Origin: Rhamnusium bicolor
Taxonomy: Eukaryota > Arthropoda > Insecta > Coleoptera > Cerambycidae
Direction: 5' to 3'
Length of the DNA stretch: 64,000 bases
Assembly (NCBI GenBank): GCA_029963845.1
Contig: JANEYF010002701.1
Coordinates: forward strand, 62,001-126,000
Shown here in pieces: positions 10,956 through 22,308 of the stretch. Position 1 is the stretch's first letter; each line of letters opens with the position of its first letter. Position numbers and translations under genes: made by a program. The notes under the pieces are model-generated. The model was not told the origin of the DNA, ran no database searches, and saw only the letters and a program-made list of their open reading frames with translations.

Positions 10956-12223
10956 ATGCTGTATATATGGTGCTACTTCGATGACATTTAATAACATAGA
11001 TTTATTGTTGAAACAGAAGGTAGATACTTTAACATTCCGTTTCGGTTTATCTACTTTTCATGCCTAGATACGTTTCTTCGAGTGTTTATTACACGTGGCA
11101 TACAAATTATCAAATCGTGGCAGGCTCTTGGGGAGAAAAATAAAAGAATAGTTGCAGAAACGAAGAAAAAAATTCAAGATGAATTCAAATCTAAGTTGGG
11201 TCTCATAGTAGATCGACCGAAACCCGGTTTTGGTAGTAGTAATGATGGAAAATTCTGAACTTTCATCCACTATTACAGAAATAGACATGGATAAGTGGAT
11301 ACAGTATAAATATAAAATGTTTAAAAACTATGCTTTGTCGACAGCCAGATTATTTCCAGAAAAATATCCCTGGTATAGTGTGCTAACAACTGTACACAAG
11401 ATTCTAATACACAGCCCTGCTGTAATAGCGTCTGCAATAGTGCCAATTGTGCAGATTTCGGAAGAGGCCTAAAAAGCATTAAATAAACAAATAAGGAAAT
11501 ATCGTGAGGGATATTCAAGAAAATGCTCACGCGAAAAGATCTTAGAAGATGTTTTTAATCGACTTTTATTGTGCTCAGATTCTTACATATCAAGTCTTCG
11601 AACACTTCCAAGAAGAAAAGCAGAACCGTTCGACAAGAAAGTTACTTATTATCTGCAGAAAATGGAATAGGTATAGCAAGCAAAGAAGATTCTGAAGAAG
11701 ACACAGATAGTGACCCTCAAGAAGACTCTGAAGGCTCTGAAGAATATCTTTCAGATTAAAATTTCTTCATAGTTTGCAGAATCCCTGTCAAAGATTTTTT
11801 ATTTATAAATATTGACATATAGGTATGTGTAAATATAAATTTATAAGTTTTATAAACTAGATTTTTTTTTAATCGTCAGACATTTAACAGCTATGCATTT
11901 TATAAGAATCCAAAGTTTTAGAATTTTACTCAGTTAAGTTTTAAAATTTTACTCAGTTCTTTCGATTTTCATGTCTTAAAAACCGCCCTATTTCATCAAA
12001 GGGATTTTTTTCACTGTTTCTTCATTAATCGCTGGTCGAGTTCTATAAGAATCCGAAATTTCAGACTTTTACTAATTTTTTTCAATTTCCATTCCCTAAA
12101 AACAAACCTATTTTATCACAGGGATTCTTTTCACCATTTTTGCGTTAATAACGAGTTCATTTTGGACCAGTTTTATTACTTTAAGAGTTTTGGCTAGCAT
12201 TTCGGGGATTTCGCCCCACTGTG
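10956..12223 (+). mobile_element. Transib element copy 1, 5'-truncated
   Basis: Homologous to the reverse complement of 15885-17430. It holds the C-terminal third of the transposase gene, two units of the 3'-UTR repeat (about 11985-12150), and a 3' terminus CACAGTGGGGCGAAATCCCC read on the minus strand from 12223. The left two-thirds of the element are absent; the sequence changes abruptly to the minisatellite at about 10955. The 3' terminal heptamer CACAGTG is at 12217-12223. Confidence 0.75.
10962..11759 (+). pseudogene. Transib transposase C-terminal fragment
   Basis: The frame opens with a damaged zinc-ligand motif (C-C-I-Y-GATS where copy 2 has CYMCGATS). It continues through KPGFG..NDG, and the later IVPIVQISEEA corresponds to the LPIGQLSEEAQEA stretch that should hold the catalytic glutamate. 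A TAA falls directly after the SEEA codons. The acidic tail EDSEEDTDSDPQEDSEGSE at 11694-11755 is kept. Several frame changes show it is not functional. Confidence 0.65.
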
Positions 12224-12498
12224 CGCTTTGTACGAATTAAATAAATAAATAAATAAATTATTACTATATATTGACAAATTATTTAGGATATAATTTATAA
12301 ACGGCTTTCTATTGATTTGTACGTAGCATTTATAGAGGTGATTCTAATGATTCAGAAATGAATTACATGTTGTACTAAGAGTTTTGAAATTATTAATATG
12401 TTGTATAAAATTATTAATTGAACGATATTTAAAACTTTTTATAATCATTACTGTATGTATAAAAATAAAACACTTATTATACAAAATTACAATTTTAG

Positions 12499-12692
12499 TG
12501 CTGGATGCATCAGGAAAGTTCTCCAGTGGGATGTTAAGCGGCAATTATTACATTGTTGGGAATTTTGACCAGTGTATGAATATTCGTGAAATTAAAAATG
12601 ACACTGTGATTGATGGACAGTACTGTACAGTTGTTTTGATGCCAAGTAAAAAATATTCCAGTGACATCTCTATTATGTTGGACTCAGTAGCG
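12499..12692 (+). CDS. nrf-6-like: NRF-6-like acyltransferase, exon 2 (NRF domain)
   Basis: Residues 73-137. The acceptor is AATTTTAG|TG and the donor GCG|GTAAGT. The translation starts MLDASGKFSSGMLSGN and continues IVGNFDQCMNI and GQYC. This matches the classic NRF-domain core, in which a DASGK motif, a glycine-rich turn, GNFDQC and YC follow in order. The exon enters in phase 1 and leaves in phase 0, which fits exons 1 and 3. No stop or frameshift is present. It sits between a truncated Transib and a Penelope-like element, both inside the flanking introns. Confidence 0.85.
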
Positions 12693-13308
12693 GTAAGTGT
12701 GTGACTTAAAGTAACTGAAATCAAAAGTTTGTATAATCACTTCCAAAGCAAGCATATTTACAAGGTCTGTCATACAAAACTCCTTTATATTACCACCTTT
12801 GTATATGTGCTAGCTCTGAAAATGGTTGTGTCAGACTGTGTTTGTTGTGGACTATTTGTGTCACAGTTTCGAAAATTTAATATGAACTGAAGAGGAGCGG
12901 CTAGTGTCATTCTCTGCCCCTCTCCCTCCAAAACGACGACTAGCCATTATCTTATTTTTTAATGTTAACAGTCTCAACACGGAATTAGCCCTCTGTGACT
13001 ATTCATACTATTTTTAAATTTTGTAATTTCTAAGCTTTCAAATACATCCAGCTGTCTAGTATGAATTTCTAATTAATGTTAAATTGCCACTATCCATTTT
13101 ATGGTTGTTCTCAAACGCATGTCGGGTAACACTAGACTTATCTATTCTACCATATGTTCCTTTAATCTAGTTTGATCGTCTAGTTTGTCCAACATACTTT
13201 TGATTACGGTTCTTAAGACTAATTTCGTAAAACCCCTACTTTTCATTTGTTTCAATTTTAGATTGCCTGAAAGTTGTTGTAATTTATTTCTCGCTGAATG
13301 GACCACTG

Positions 13309-13442
<134 letters not shown>

Positions 13443-14385
13443 ATACAAATTTTGGATTTTCTCCTTCATTTTGAAAGGTCGAGTAATTTCGATGTGTCAC
13501 CTCAAATTTGCATTTCCTAATTATTTTATCAACTTACAGAATATTCTTTACTCACAGATATATCCTCAATTAATGTATTTTCGTTTTCAAACTTCTCGTT
13601 ATTGAGGGGGAGGCTAAATAAGCAACGAACTAGAAAATTAACAGTCGCCATTTTGTGTTGAACACATTGGTGACAGTCCTTTGTAATATATCTTAAAGTA
13701 CTAGTATCTTTTGTGTATGTATCAAATTCTAACTTATTTTCACTATTTCTAAATATTAATACATCTAAAAATGGCAGTTGTCCAAAGTTTTCAATTTCAC
13801 ATATGAATGTAACTAAGTCAAAACGACTGCTTAATTCGGAAACAAAGTTCTGAATATCAGTGACTTTTATAATAAACACTGAGAAAATATCACCCACATA
13901 TCAAAATCAAATCCTAGGAAATACTCGAATTCTTCTTTTGCTTCTATATCTGTTCACGAAGAGACTGGAAATGAGTGGTGACAATGAGTTACCCATTGCT
14001 GTCCCTTCATACTGTTTGAAGAAATTCATTGACTCAAAAGCAATTTTGTTTCATGCAAAGTTTAGTGATATGAATACGAGTATATTCTTTTACTACATCT
14101 TGACTAAGATTGTTTGATTCGAGTAAATCCCCAAGGTAGTCCAAGGTCTGTGGTATCGGAACACTTGGAAGCAATGAAAAAACATTGATGGAAATCAAAA
14201 TTGCACCTTCTTGCAACTAAATATTTTTCACCTTATTAGTGAAATCATTAGAATTAATCACAGAGAAACTAGTGGTGCAATGGGTAAACTTTCGGACTTC
14301 TCTGTTAACAAGATAGATTTATTGGGGTTCAAAATTAAACAAAGAAGGTTTAGTGCCATATTCCCCAAAAAGAAACAATTATGCA

Positions 14386-14430
14386 GCTACGGACACGTGT
14401 TTCGGAGTTATTGCCCCTCATCAGCGTAGC
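14386..14430 (-). ncRNA. Hammerhead ribozyme 1 (type I)
   Basis: On the minus strand: stem I GCTACG (14430-14425), CTGATGA (14424-14418), stem II GGGG-CAATAA-CTCC, GAAA, stem III ACAC/GTGT without loop, C, then CGTAGC (14391-14386) closing stem I. The predicted cleavage lies between 14392 and 14391. The core is intact and identical to copy 2. Confidence 0.85.
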
Positions 14431-14867
14431 GTAGCTAAGGAATTAGATCTACGATGAGATAGATCAGGAACAAGAACTAAAATAAGGCTGGAAAGTACAG
14501 TACACAGTACTGAATTAGTGTCTTCATGTTCCCATGTGCCACATTTGGGGCCTCGATGAGCACAGTCAACACACAGAGCTCTATGTGTACTGCTCATTTC
14601 CACCTGGCACAGACAAATAAAACAAGATAGATTTATTGTGGTTGTTTTATTTTGAACCCCAATAAATCTATCTTGTTTTATTTGTATGTGCCAGCTGGAA
14701 ATGAGCAGTACACATAGAGCTCTGTGTGTTGACTGTGCTCATCGAGGCCCCAAATGTGGCACACGGGAACATGAAGACACTAATTGAGTACTGTGTACTG
14801 TACTTTCCAGCCTTATTTTAGTTCTTGTTCCTGATCTATCCCATCGTAGACCCAATTTCTTAGCTAC

Positions 14868-14912
14868 GCTACGCTGATGAGGGGCAATAACTCCGAAACA
14901 CGTGTCCGTAGC
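14868..14912 (+). ncRNA. Hammerhead ribozyme 2 (type I)
   Basis: Stem I GCTACG (14868-14873), core CTGATGA (14874-14880), stem II GGGG-CAATAA-CTCC (14881-14894), core GAAA (14895-14898), stem III through GTGT, cleavage base C14906, stem I CGTAGC (14907-14912). Stem I is a perfect 6-bp helix. Stem III is the self-complementary ACACGTGT, so it can form a minimal hairpin or pair between two molecules as in dimeric hammerheads. All invariant core bases are present. Confidence 0.88.
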
Positions 14913-15181
14913 TGCATAATTGTTTCTTTTTGGGGAATATGGCACTAAACCTTCTTTGTTTTATTTTGAACCCCAATAAATCTATCTTGTTTTATTTGTA
15001 TGTGCCAGGTGGAAATGAGCAGTACACATAGAGCTCTGTGTGTTGACTGTGCTCATCGAGGCCTCAAATGTGGCACATGGGAACATGAAGACACTAATTG
15101 AGTACTGTGTACTGTACTTTCCAGCCTAATTTTAGTTCTTGTTCCTGATCTATCCCATCGTAGATCCAATTCCTTAGCTAC

Positions 15182-15226
15182 GATACGCTGATGAGGGGCA
15201 ATAACTCCGAAACACGTGTCCGTAGC
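15182..15226 (+). ncRNA. Hammerhead ribozyme 3 (type I)
   Basis: As ribozyme 2, with core CTGATGA at 15188-15194 and predicted cleavage after C15220. Stem I has one substitution (GATACG against CGTAGC), leaving four contiguous pairs next to the core. The distance between cleavage sites of copies 2 and 3 is 314 bases, the predicted length of a released monomer. Confidence 0.85.
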
Positions 15227-15959
15227 TGCATAATTGTTTCTTTTTGGGGAATATGGCACTAAACCTTCTTTGTTTTCTCTGTTAACTATTTTGACAGGTG
15301 GTGAGTCGGCGATCCAATTGCTGAAACAATAGGACGTACCAACTTTTCTGGTTTGTGTATCTCAGGCAAGCAGTACAATTTAGGTACAGATATAACCTCC
15401 TATTTAAAGCTGGACTAATAAGGTTGTTACGGGATTTAAATACATTTATTACTTCAATTATCATTTTTGGCAATGAAAGTTGTTCATTTCAAGTCCCTGT
15501 ACTAATCAAGTTGACTATCCTTTCATAATAATCCTTTTTATCTAAAATTACAACATTATTACCCTTATCAGATTTTAAGTAAAAACAATCTTTTTCACGC
15601 AACCGTTTGATAATTTTTCTATCCTTTGTGGACTTCTTTGTGGAACTCTATTTACTTTTGTGACAATCTTTGTGGAGACTTGATTCCTGCAAGCTTCTGT
15701 GACAAATCTTTTAGAGGAATCAGGAAGGTATTGAATTGAACTTTCAACATTTGCAATAACCTCATCTATAATGCCCTTAGAGGCAGATAGTGCAAAATTT
15801 AATCCATTGTTAAAGAGATTAATATCGTTTTTCTTAAAATGGTTTCTAAAAGTGTTTTAAAAAAAAATGTTTCCTTAACGGCCTCACAGTGGGGCGAAAT
15901 CCCCGAAAAGCTGGCCAAAACTCTTAAAGTAATAAAACTGGTCCAAAATGAACTCGTCA

Positions 15960-16430
15960 TTACGGCAAATATAGTGAAAAAAATTCCTTTAATAAAATAG
16001 GGCTGTTTTTAGGGGATGGAAATTGAAAAAAAAAGTAAAATTCTGAAATTTCGAATACCTATAGAACTCGATCCGCGAATTAATAAAAAAAATAGTGAAA
16101 AAAAATTTCTTCGATGAAATAGGGTTGTTTTTAGGGGGGTTTAAATCGAAAGAACTTTGTAAAATTCTGCAACTTCTGATTATTATAGAATTCGACCTGA
16201 AAATTAACGAAAAAAATAGTGATAAAAATCTCTTTGATTAAATAGGATGGTTTTTAGGTGGTGGAAATAGAAAGAACTGAGCAAATGTCAGAACCTTCTG
16301 ATTCTTATAGAATTCATGCCACGAATTAACGAAAAAATAGTGAAAAAATCCCTATAATAAAATAGGGTGGTTTTTAAGACATGGAAATCGAAAGAACTGA
16401 GTAAAATTTCAAAACTTAACTGAGTCAAAT
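15960..16430 (-). repeat. About 122-bp repeat in Transib 3' UTR, four units
   Basis: Units recur at AAAATAGTGA positions near 15968, 16090, 16214 and 16335, each followed by a run leading to AAATAGG-TG/TTTTTAGG. The equivalent region of copy 1 (about 11985-12150) has only two units. Confidence 0.75.
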
Positions 16431-16618
16431 TCTAAAACTTCGGATTCTAATAAAATGCATAATACTTGTTAAATGTCCGACGATTAAAAAAAATCTAGTT
16501 TATAAAATTTATAAATTTATATTTAGGCATACCACCTGTATGTCAATATTTATAAATAAAAAAATCTTTGACAGGGATTCTGTAAACTATGAAGAAATTT
16601 TAGTCCGAAAGATATTTT

Positions 16619-18695
16619 TCAGTCTTCAGAGTCTTCTTCAGTCACTAGCAGTGTCTTCTTCAGAATCTTCTTTGCTTGTTGTACCCATTCCAGTTTCTGC
16701 AGATAATAGCAAGGCCACAACTCCTTGTCGAACGGTTTTGCTTTTCTCCCTGGGAGTGTTTGAAGACTTGATATGTAAGGATCTGAGTATAATAAAAGTC
16801 GATTAAAAACATCTTTTAAGGTCTTTTCGCGTGAGCATTTTTTTGAATATCCCTTACGATATTTTATGTGTTTATTTAATGCTTCTTGAGCCTCTTCGGA
16901 AAGCTGCCCAATTGGCAGTATTGTAGACGCTATACAGCAGAACTGTGTATAAAATCTTGTGTACAGTTGTCGGCATACTATACCAGGAATATTTTTCTGC
17001 AAATAATCTGGCTGTCGACAAAGCATAGTTTGCATACATTTTATATTTGTACTGTATCCACTTATTGTTTGTAAATATACTTTAAATCTTTTTATGACCT
17101 CCATGGGTATTCCTGTAATAGTGGATGAAATTTCAGAATTAAAAAAAAATCCATCATTACTAATACCAAAACCGGGTTTCGGTCGATCTACTATGAGACC
17201 CAACTTAGATTTGAATTCATCTTGAATTTTTTCTTCGTTTCTGCAACTATTCTCTTATTGTTCTCCCCACGAGCCTGCCACGATTTGCTAGGCAGTTTGT
17301 ACGCCACATGTAATAATCACTCGAAGAAACGTATCCAGGCATACAAAGTAGATCAACCGAAACGGAATGTTGAGGTATCTACCTTTCAACATCAAATCTA
17401 TGATGTCTTCGAGGTAGCACCACACATATAGCACTTTCTCTTAGAGGTTGTGGAGGATGCAGCATTGCAAATTTTACCATCTATCATTGTAAATACCAGA
17501 GTATACGTAATAACGAGTTCCGTTTCTTCGAGTTTAGCAGAAGTTGGAACAAGTTGATGAATTTGAGTTTCTACATAATCTTTTTCGTGCAAAGTAATAT
17601 CCGTCGTTTCATGTACAAATTGGAGTCTATCGGGATGACAAAAGCGAGGAGAAGACGGTCGGGGGTTTTGCCATACTATAATTTTGCTGAATGAGTTAGG
17701 TTGACCAGATATAAGTTGAAGTGGTACAAAAGAAGTAAGAAAGATGCTCGCATCTGAATATTCTTCATCGTCAAATTTCTGTTTGTATTGACTTTTTCCT
17801 GAACACCCATCACAACCCCACTTGGACAATAATACTAAGTCACTAAGTTGCTCTTTTGAAAGTGTTTGTAAAACTTCTTCAAGTATTTTCACAATTAGCT
17901 TAACTGTGTGATCCAATAGAACTTGCAACCCTACAAAAGCGTTTTTTTTGTTATTGTAATACCTTCACGTTCAGGATAACAGTGCTTCTTTGTTTCTTGA
18001 ATCTTTTTGTAAGAAGGAAGTCTTTGTTTGTCTGTTACTCTTATTACTTCATACTGTCGTCTTGTAAATTGTGCCTCAACTAGTACAGATAGAGCTTGCT
18101 TGCCAGAAAGTAGGGTTAATTTGCTGTGACTCATTTTGTAAGCTTTTTGATACTTATGAGCCCGTTTTGGCGTTAAGGACTTAATTTCTGTCACTACAGT
18201 TGCAACATCCACTTCTCTTTGTGCATGAAAACTCATTTGAGAGGCATACACCAGTTCAGAAGAACTTTCTTGTGATCTTAATTTTTTCGTTTTCCTGCGT
18301 TTAGAATGTTTACTGCTTTCGAGAAAATTAACCGAAAGCCGCCCAATTTGATGGAATAGGATTTGCGTACAGTGGAAAAGTAATATTGTTATCAAGCCAG
18401 TTTTGGTTTTGGGGGAGAAATCTTATCTAGTTCGATTGGGCAGCAATTTATTTTACTTTATAGTCGGAAGTAAAATGGGAAAGCTTATGTTTAATTATTT
18501 GAAGGTCTTGCGGCACTTCGTAACTTTCGATACATGCACCAGCAAGTGTTCACATCTGTGTGAAGGAGACGACAATGTAACTTCCAATAATGTTCTTTTA
18601 TTTAAAATAATATTCTCCTCCTTGGAACCTACAAAAAACCCCACCATTAAGAAGGAGAGCAGATAATATAGTACAATTGAACGGTCACAACGCAC
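16619..18695 (-). pseudogene. Transib (RAG1-like DDE) transposase, broken
   Basis: Three large minus-strand blocks form one ancestral gene. Block 18695-17931 has EAQFTRRQYEVIR and LPSYKKIQETKKHCYP. Block 17928-17398 has LLSKWGCDGCSGKSQYKQ, whose aspartate is the likely first catalytic residue. It continues with IWQNPRPSSPRFC, TMIDGKICNAAS (likely second aspartate) and the zinc-ligand-like CYMCGATSK. Block 17203-16619 has KPGFGISNDG, LPIGQLSEEAQEALNK (probable catalytic glutamate), and NRLLLYSDP. Stops and frameshifts separate the blocks, so it should be inactive, although the catalytic motifs are preserved. Family assignment rests on these motifs together with the CACWRTG ends and five-base duplication. 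Confidence 0.72.
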
Positions 18696-19379
18696 AATCT
18701 AATTTTTTTCACCACAATGCGGCTTTATCGGGGATGTTTTTTTGCACAGTAAAATCGCTGAAATATTGTCCTAACAGGCTGTATAAAACTTTTGCCCAGA
18801 AATTCCCGGACGGTAACTTTTGTTCCAAGCGAAGAAAAATATATCACGAAAATTGCCACGTTTTGCATTAAACTTTTAAATGTTTACCAATAAATTACGT
18901 TACTATACAGAAAAGTTTAGTATAATATGGTACTTAGCTCCAGGTACAGGATTGATTTTATTAGGGCACTTTAAAGCTGTTTATTTTTAAGTGTAAATAT
19001 ATGAAAATAATCGATAAGAAACTGTTACTTCAACAACACTCAACTGTCGACTCAACTGTCGTACCGATCCGTATGTAGCAACCCTGTCCCCTGTAAACTA
19101 GCGGTAATTAGTAGTCAAGTAGTTTTCCTCAATGAGTCATGGGTCAAAAGACTTGAATTACCATTTTAAAATTTGGGGCTTTGACCAGCTTTTCTGTGAA
19201 TATACTCCATTGTGCGCCTCCCAAGTAACCGAAGTAATTTTTTGAAAATTTAGGCTTTTGTATTAGGTAAAAAGAGAGTACATATGTAAAAAATGTGACA
19301 TAACAATTGGGGGTTGAACTTTTTAAAGACTAGCGATGACATCACAACTTTTACAAAAATGTTCGAAAACCGTTTTTTT

Positions 19380-20600
19380 AAACATGGTGTGTCTTAAGTA
19401 ATGTAACACAGAGTAATAGTGGATTCCGGACATTAATATATTACGGTTTAGCCAAACTTATTTCAGTCCAAAATTTGTTAAAAAAAGAGAAACAGGGTGC
19501 TAAACTTGAAATTTTAATTTTCTGCCATAACTCAAGCAGTTTTGAAGATATCATTCTGAAAATTGGTAAATAGGGTTTTTTTTGGGATAAGACGTAATAA
19601 TCCGTCCCCAATTATTTGATATCTTTTTAAATTCCTGCAAGATGCACTGCGTCCATTAAAATTCTTTTAAGTCTAAATTTATACTATACCTCTCATTTCT
19701 TCATTAGAGAGGAAATTATGCCGCAGCATTGTTTAAGTAGTAATATGAAAAACTGCGGAGAGTTACAGCTAATTTTTGAGAAGAACTCAAAGAAGTCTTT
19801 TGTTCAAATATCTTCGTCTTAACACCAAAACGTGGGTGTAAGCTGCCCACCAGATTCGGTGAAGAACATTTTTTATACTGACTGTAGTGGGTTGACCTGA
19901 ACCTCAATTCACTTGTGGCCAGGGTGGGTTACATTGATGCACCGATTCGCTGTTAACGCATGTCGGTGTATATACATACAACTGTTTTAGCAAAGTAATG
20001 TGACAGTTGGACTTTCATTTATTATAACAACAAAACAAACACAAAATAACAAGACGAAGTTATACATTCGATGTAGCATTGTGTGAGTTAAACACATTTA
20101 AAACACAAATATTTTGAGCACCTCATACACCTTGTTTTTGTTTTCTTCTCTGATTTAAAACGTTCTTTTGGTGGCTTCTAGAACAAATTTGTTTTTTCTC
20201 AGTTTCTCTTAGAATCTGATTTTGGTCTTCGGGATTATTTGGAAGAGGCAACTGTCGTCTGATTAATTCTGGAAAAATATACGTTGGTTTTAAAGTTAAA
20301 AAATGTTAGGGTTTGATTAAGATATCGAGTGCAGCGCACGTGACGCTCTCTAAAAACAATCATAAAATTCGAGGCGAATTATTATTTTCATCCCAAATGA
20401 CACCTGTTTAGCTATTTTCAGATTTATATCTTTAAAACTGCTTAAATTATGGCAGAAAATTAAAATTTCGACTTTAGAACCCCATTTCTCTTATTATCAA
20501 CTTTTGAAGTTTGGCTAAATCGTTATATTTTGATGTCGGAATCTAGTGCTGCTTTGTGTCTCATTACTTAAGGACCATTCTGTATATGGAAAATGAAGAG
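19380..20600. mobile_element. 1.2-kb non-autonomous DNA element with ~220-bp terminal inverted repeats
   Basis: Left arm about 19385-19640 and right arm about 20345-20598 are reverse complements with moderate divergence (for example TTTAGCCAAACTT and TTTTAATTTTCTGCCATAA in both). The interior has no clear transposase. The outermost bases differ (left ..GTGTGTCTTAAGTAATG, right complement ..GGTCCTTAAGTAATG), so I cannot define the exact ends, superfamily or target duplication. Confidence 0.65.
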
Positions 20601-20697
20601 ACGTATTTCAAAATAGACCTGTCCGCGTGATTTACCGTTACTCGCTTTCGATTATTGAATTTATACATTACCTTACGGACATAATGCATTTTTTAAG

Positions 20698-20930
20698 GTG
20701 TTAAATTATATGGGGATGAATATGAGTTATTATGAAGCAGACGTTTTGAAATCGATAAAATTGACGTACGGATTATGTATCCCGCAATCTTGTTCAATTG
20801 AAAATCTACAAAAAATTTGGGATTATATTGAACACACATTTAGAGTTCCTGTTCATGTTTTGTTTGTTGATGCATTGTGTAGGACTAAAGCAAAACCAGT
20901 AGAGCCATATGGTATTGATCAATATGTATT
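20698..20930 (+). CDS. nrf-6-like: NRF-6-like acyltransferase, exon 3 (end of NRF domain)
   Basis: Residues 138-214 plus two bases. The acceptor is TTTTTTAAG|GTG and the donor GTATT|GTAAGT. The peptide contains LTYGLCIPQSCS followed by a conserved-looking DALCRTK segment. The GLCIPxSCS pattern with its paired cysteines is the strongest family marker of the NRF domain and is expected to form disulfides outside the cell or in a lumen. The donor is used in phase 2, and exon 4 completes the codon as TT|T (Phe). The reading frame is open throughout. Confidence 0.87.
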
Positions 20931-22084
20931 GTAAGTATACGTCATTAATAAATTATTTTTATAAAAAATAATACTAATTTTAATTTTTGTCAGATTTATT
21001 TGTATTTGAAATAATGATTATTAAAAACTGCCTTTTCTAAACTATTTGTGGTATAAAATAATAATTTCGATTGTGAGTTAGTTCATTGTTTCGGAAAAAA
21101 GTCTATACAGGGTGATGCTACATGAGAGGGACATAGCTTAATTGGAGGTAGAGGAGATCAAGGATAACAGAACCACGCATAGACATACCTCATTTGTCAT
21201 TCATTACTAAGATACAGGTTGATTTATGATTTGTGGCCACAACTGATTTTTGTCATAATTTTGACGGGAAATAGGAATATGATAGGAAACAATCGTAGTC
21301 TGTCTTGGAACGTAGTCGTGTAATGATAATTCTATCATATTATGGTTATTACTTTTCCGTCCTTATTTTCAATTGAAATGTCCTGATTTTCGTTCATGTG
21401 CGAGTTAATTACTTGACGAGGGTGCGGGCCAAGCGAGGAAAGTTTGTCGGTGTTCCTCAAGTAGGGTGAGCGTAAAGTAGCATTACTGTTAAATTAATAA
21501 TTTGCAAATATTTTATAATTTCATTTTAAATTATTTGAGCAAGTAGGACGTACCTATATTCTTGACTAGTTATTTATTTCCTTCTCTGAGTTTTAAAATC
21601 GATTTGTTATCGAGCTGTATTACTTTATCGTAAAGGCCGTGAAAGAGTCGCCATATTTGCGCACCCTTTACAGTCAACTAACATTCTTGAGCTTGGATCG
21701 CCTTACTAGGTCTATAGATGAAATTTATATCGTTTACCTTATGTAATTAGTAAGTACCTTACCGTACCTTGTCAATTACCATTTTTGTTGCTAATTTGCT
21801 ACCCTCACTTATCTCTTGGACACAAGTCCTTTTTTCTCTCTACTGGAGAACACTCAAAGCCTCGTGGAGATTGAAAAAGTCTGTCTATTTTAATGTCAGT
21901 TAATTTCATTTATCTTTACCTTTAAAATGTTACATATTTTGATTTTGATTTACTGATTCATAAGGGCTGATGCTTAGATTTTTGGCGAGTATTAACGTAT
22001 TGAAGAAAATGAACTTAATTCATTAAAGTTTATTAAATTGTACCGATATTTACTGTAAATAGCGTTTAATAACTTAAAGTCACA
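20931..22084. other. Intron 3, first part: no gene seen
   Basis: AT-rich sequence with a CTATACAGGGTGATG motif at about 21104 that looks like one end of a mariner-type repeat. No partner end or coding frame was found. Confidence 0.4.
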
Positions 22085-22308
22085 TACCACTTTTCTTTGT
22101 GAAAATTAATATAATTTATTTAGATAATAAATTATTCACTACTCTTCTCTTTCTGTGAAAATTAATATTATTAATTCAAAAGATAAATTATTTACCATTT
22201 TCTTATTGCTGTGAAAATTAATATAATTTATCTGAGAAGTAAAGTATTTACATCTTTTCTTTTACTGGGAAAATTAATAGAATTTATTTAAAAAGTATTT
22301 TTCTGTTC
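22085..22308 (+). repeat. 56-bp tandem repeat, four units
   Basis: GTGAAAATTAATAT-type starts recur at 22099, 22155, 22211 and 22267, exactly 56 bases apart. Each is followed by AT-rich sequence ending in CTTTTCTT-like blocks. Divergence between units is moderate. Confidence 0.85.

Larger units (their letters stand above)
14298..15286. mobile_element. Retrozyme-like insertion: three 314-bp hammerhead units with 12-bp target duplication
   Basis: The insert 14310-15274 is flanked by a perfect 12-base direct repeat TTCTCTGTTAAC (14298-14309 and 15275-15286) and splits Penelope copy B. It contains one inverted unit (14310-14644) followed head-to-head by two direct units (14645-14958 and 14959-15274). 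The direct units repeat at exactly 314 bases. Every unit carries a hammerhead ribozyme core. There is no protein-coding capacity beyond chance ORFs. The inverted unit runs about 33 bases past the unit boundary into the next repeat, as expected of reverse transcription from a circular or multimeric RNA. This fits the small non-autonomous ribozyme retroelements called retrozymes in plants and animals, and the pseudo-LTR arrangement of Penelope-like elements. Confidence 0.8.
15885..19214 (-). mobile_element. Transib element copy 2, near full length (3.33 kb)
   Basis: Both termini are present. The 3' end at 15885 begins CACAGTG, and the 5' end read from 19214 on the minus strand begins CACAATG. 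Both share GAAAAGCTGG at the same distance. The CACWRTG start is the Transib/RAG terminus. The five flanking bases are GGCCT on the left and CGCCT on the right, a five-base target duplication with one difference, the length typical of Transib. The minus-strand transposase gene lies between. Its 3' UTR holds four units of a roughly 122-bp repeat. Confidence 0.82.

Noticed and set aside
14739..15259. Paired 68-codon minus-strand ORFs at 14739-14945 and 15053-15259
   Set aside because: They lie antisense in the repeated 314-bp ribozyme units and are alike only because the units are repeats. No codon bias or family match.
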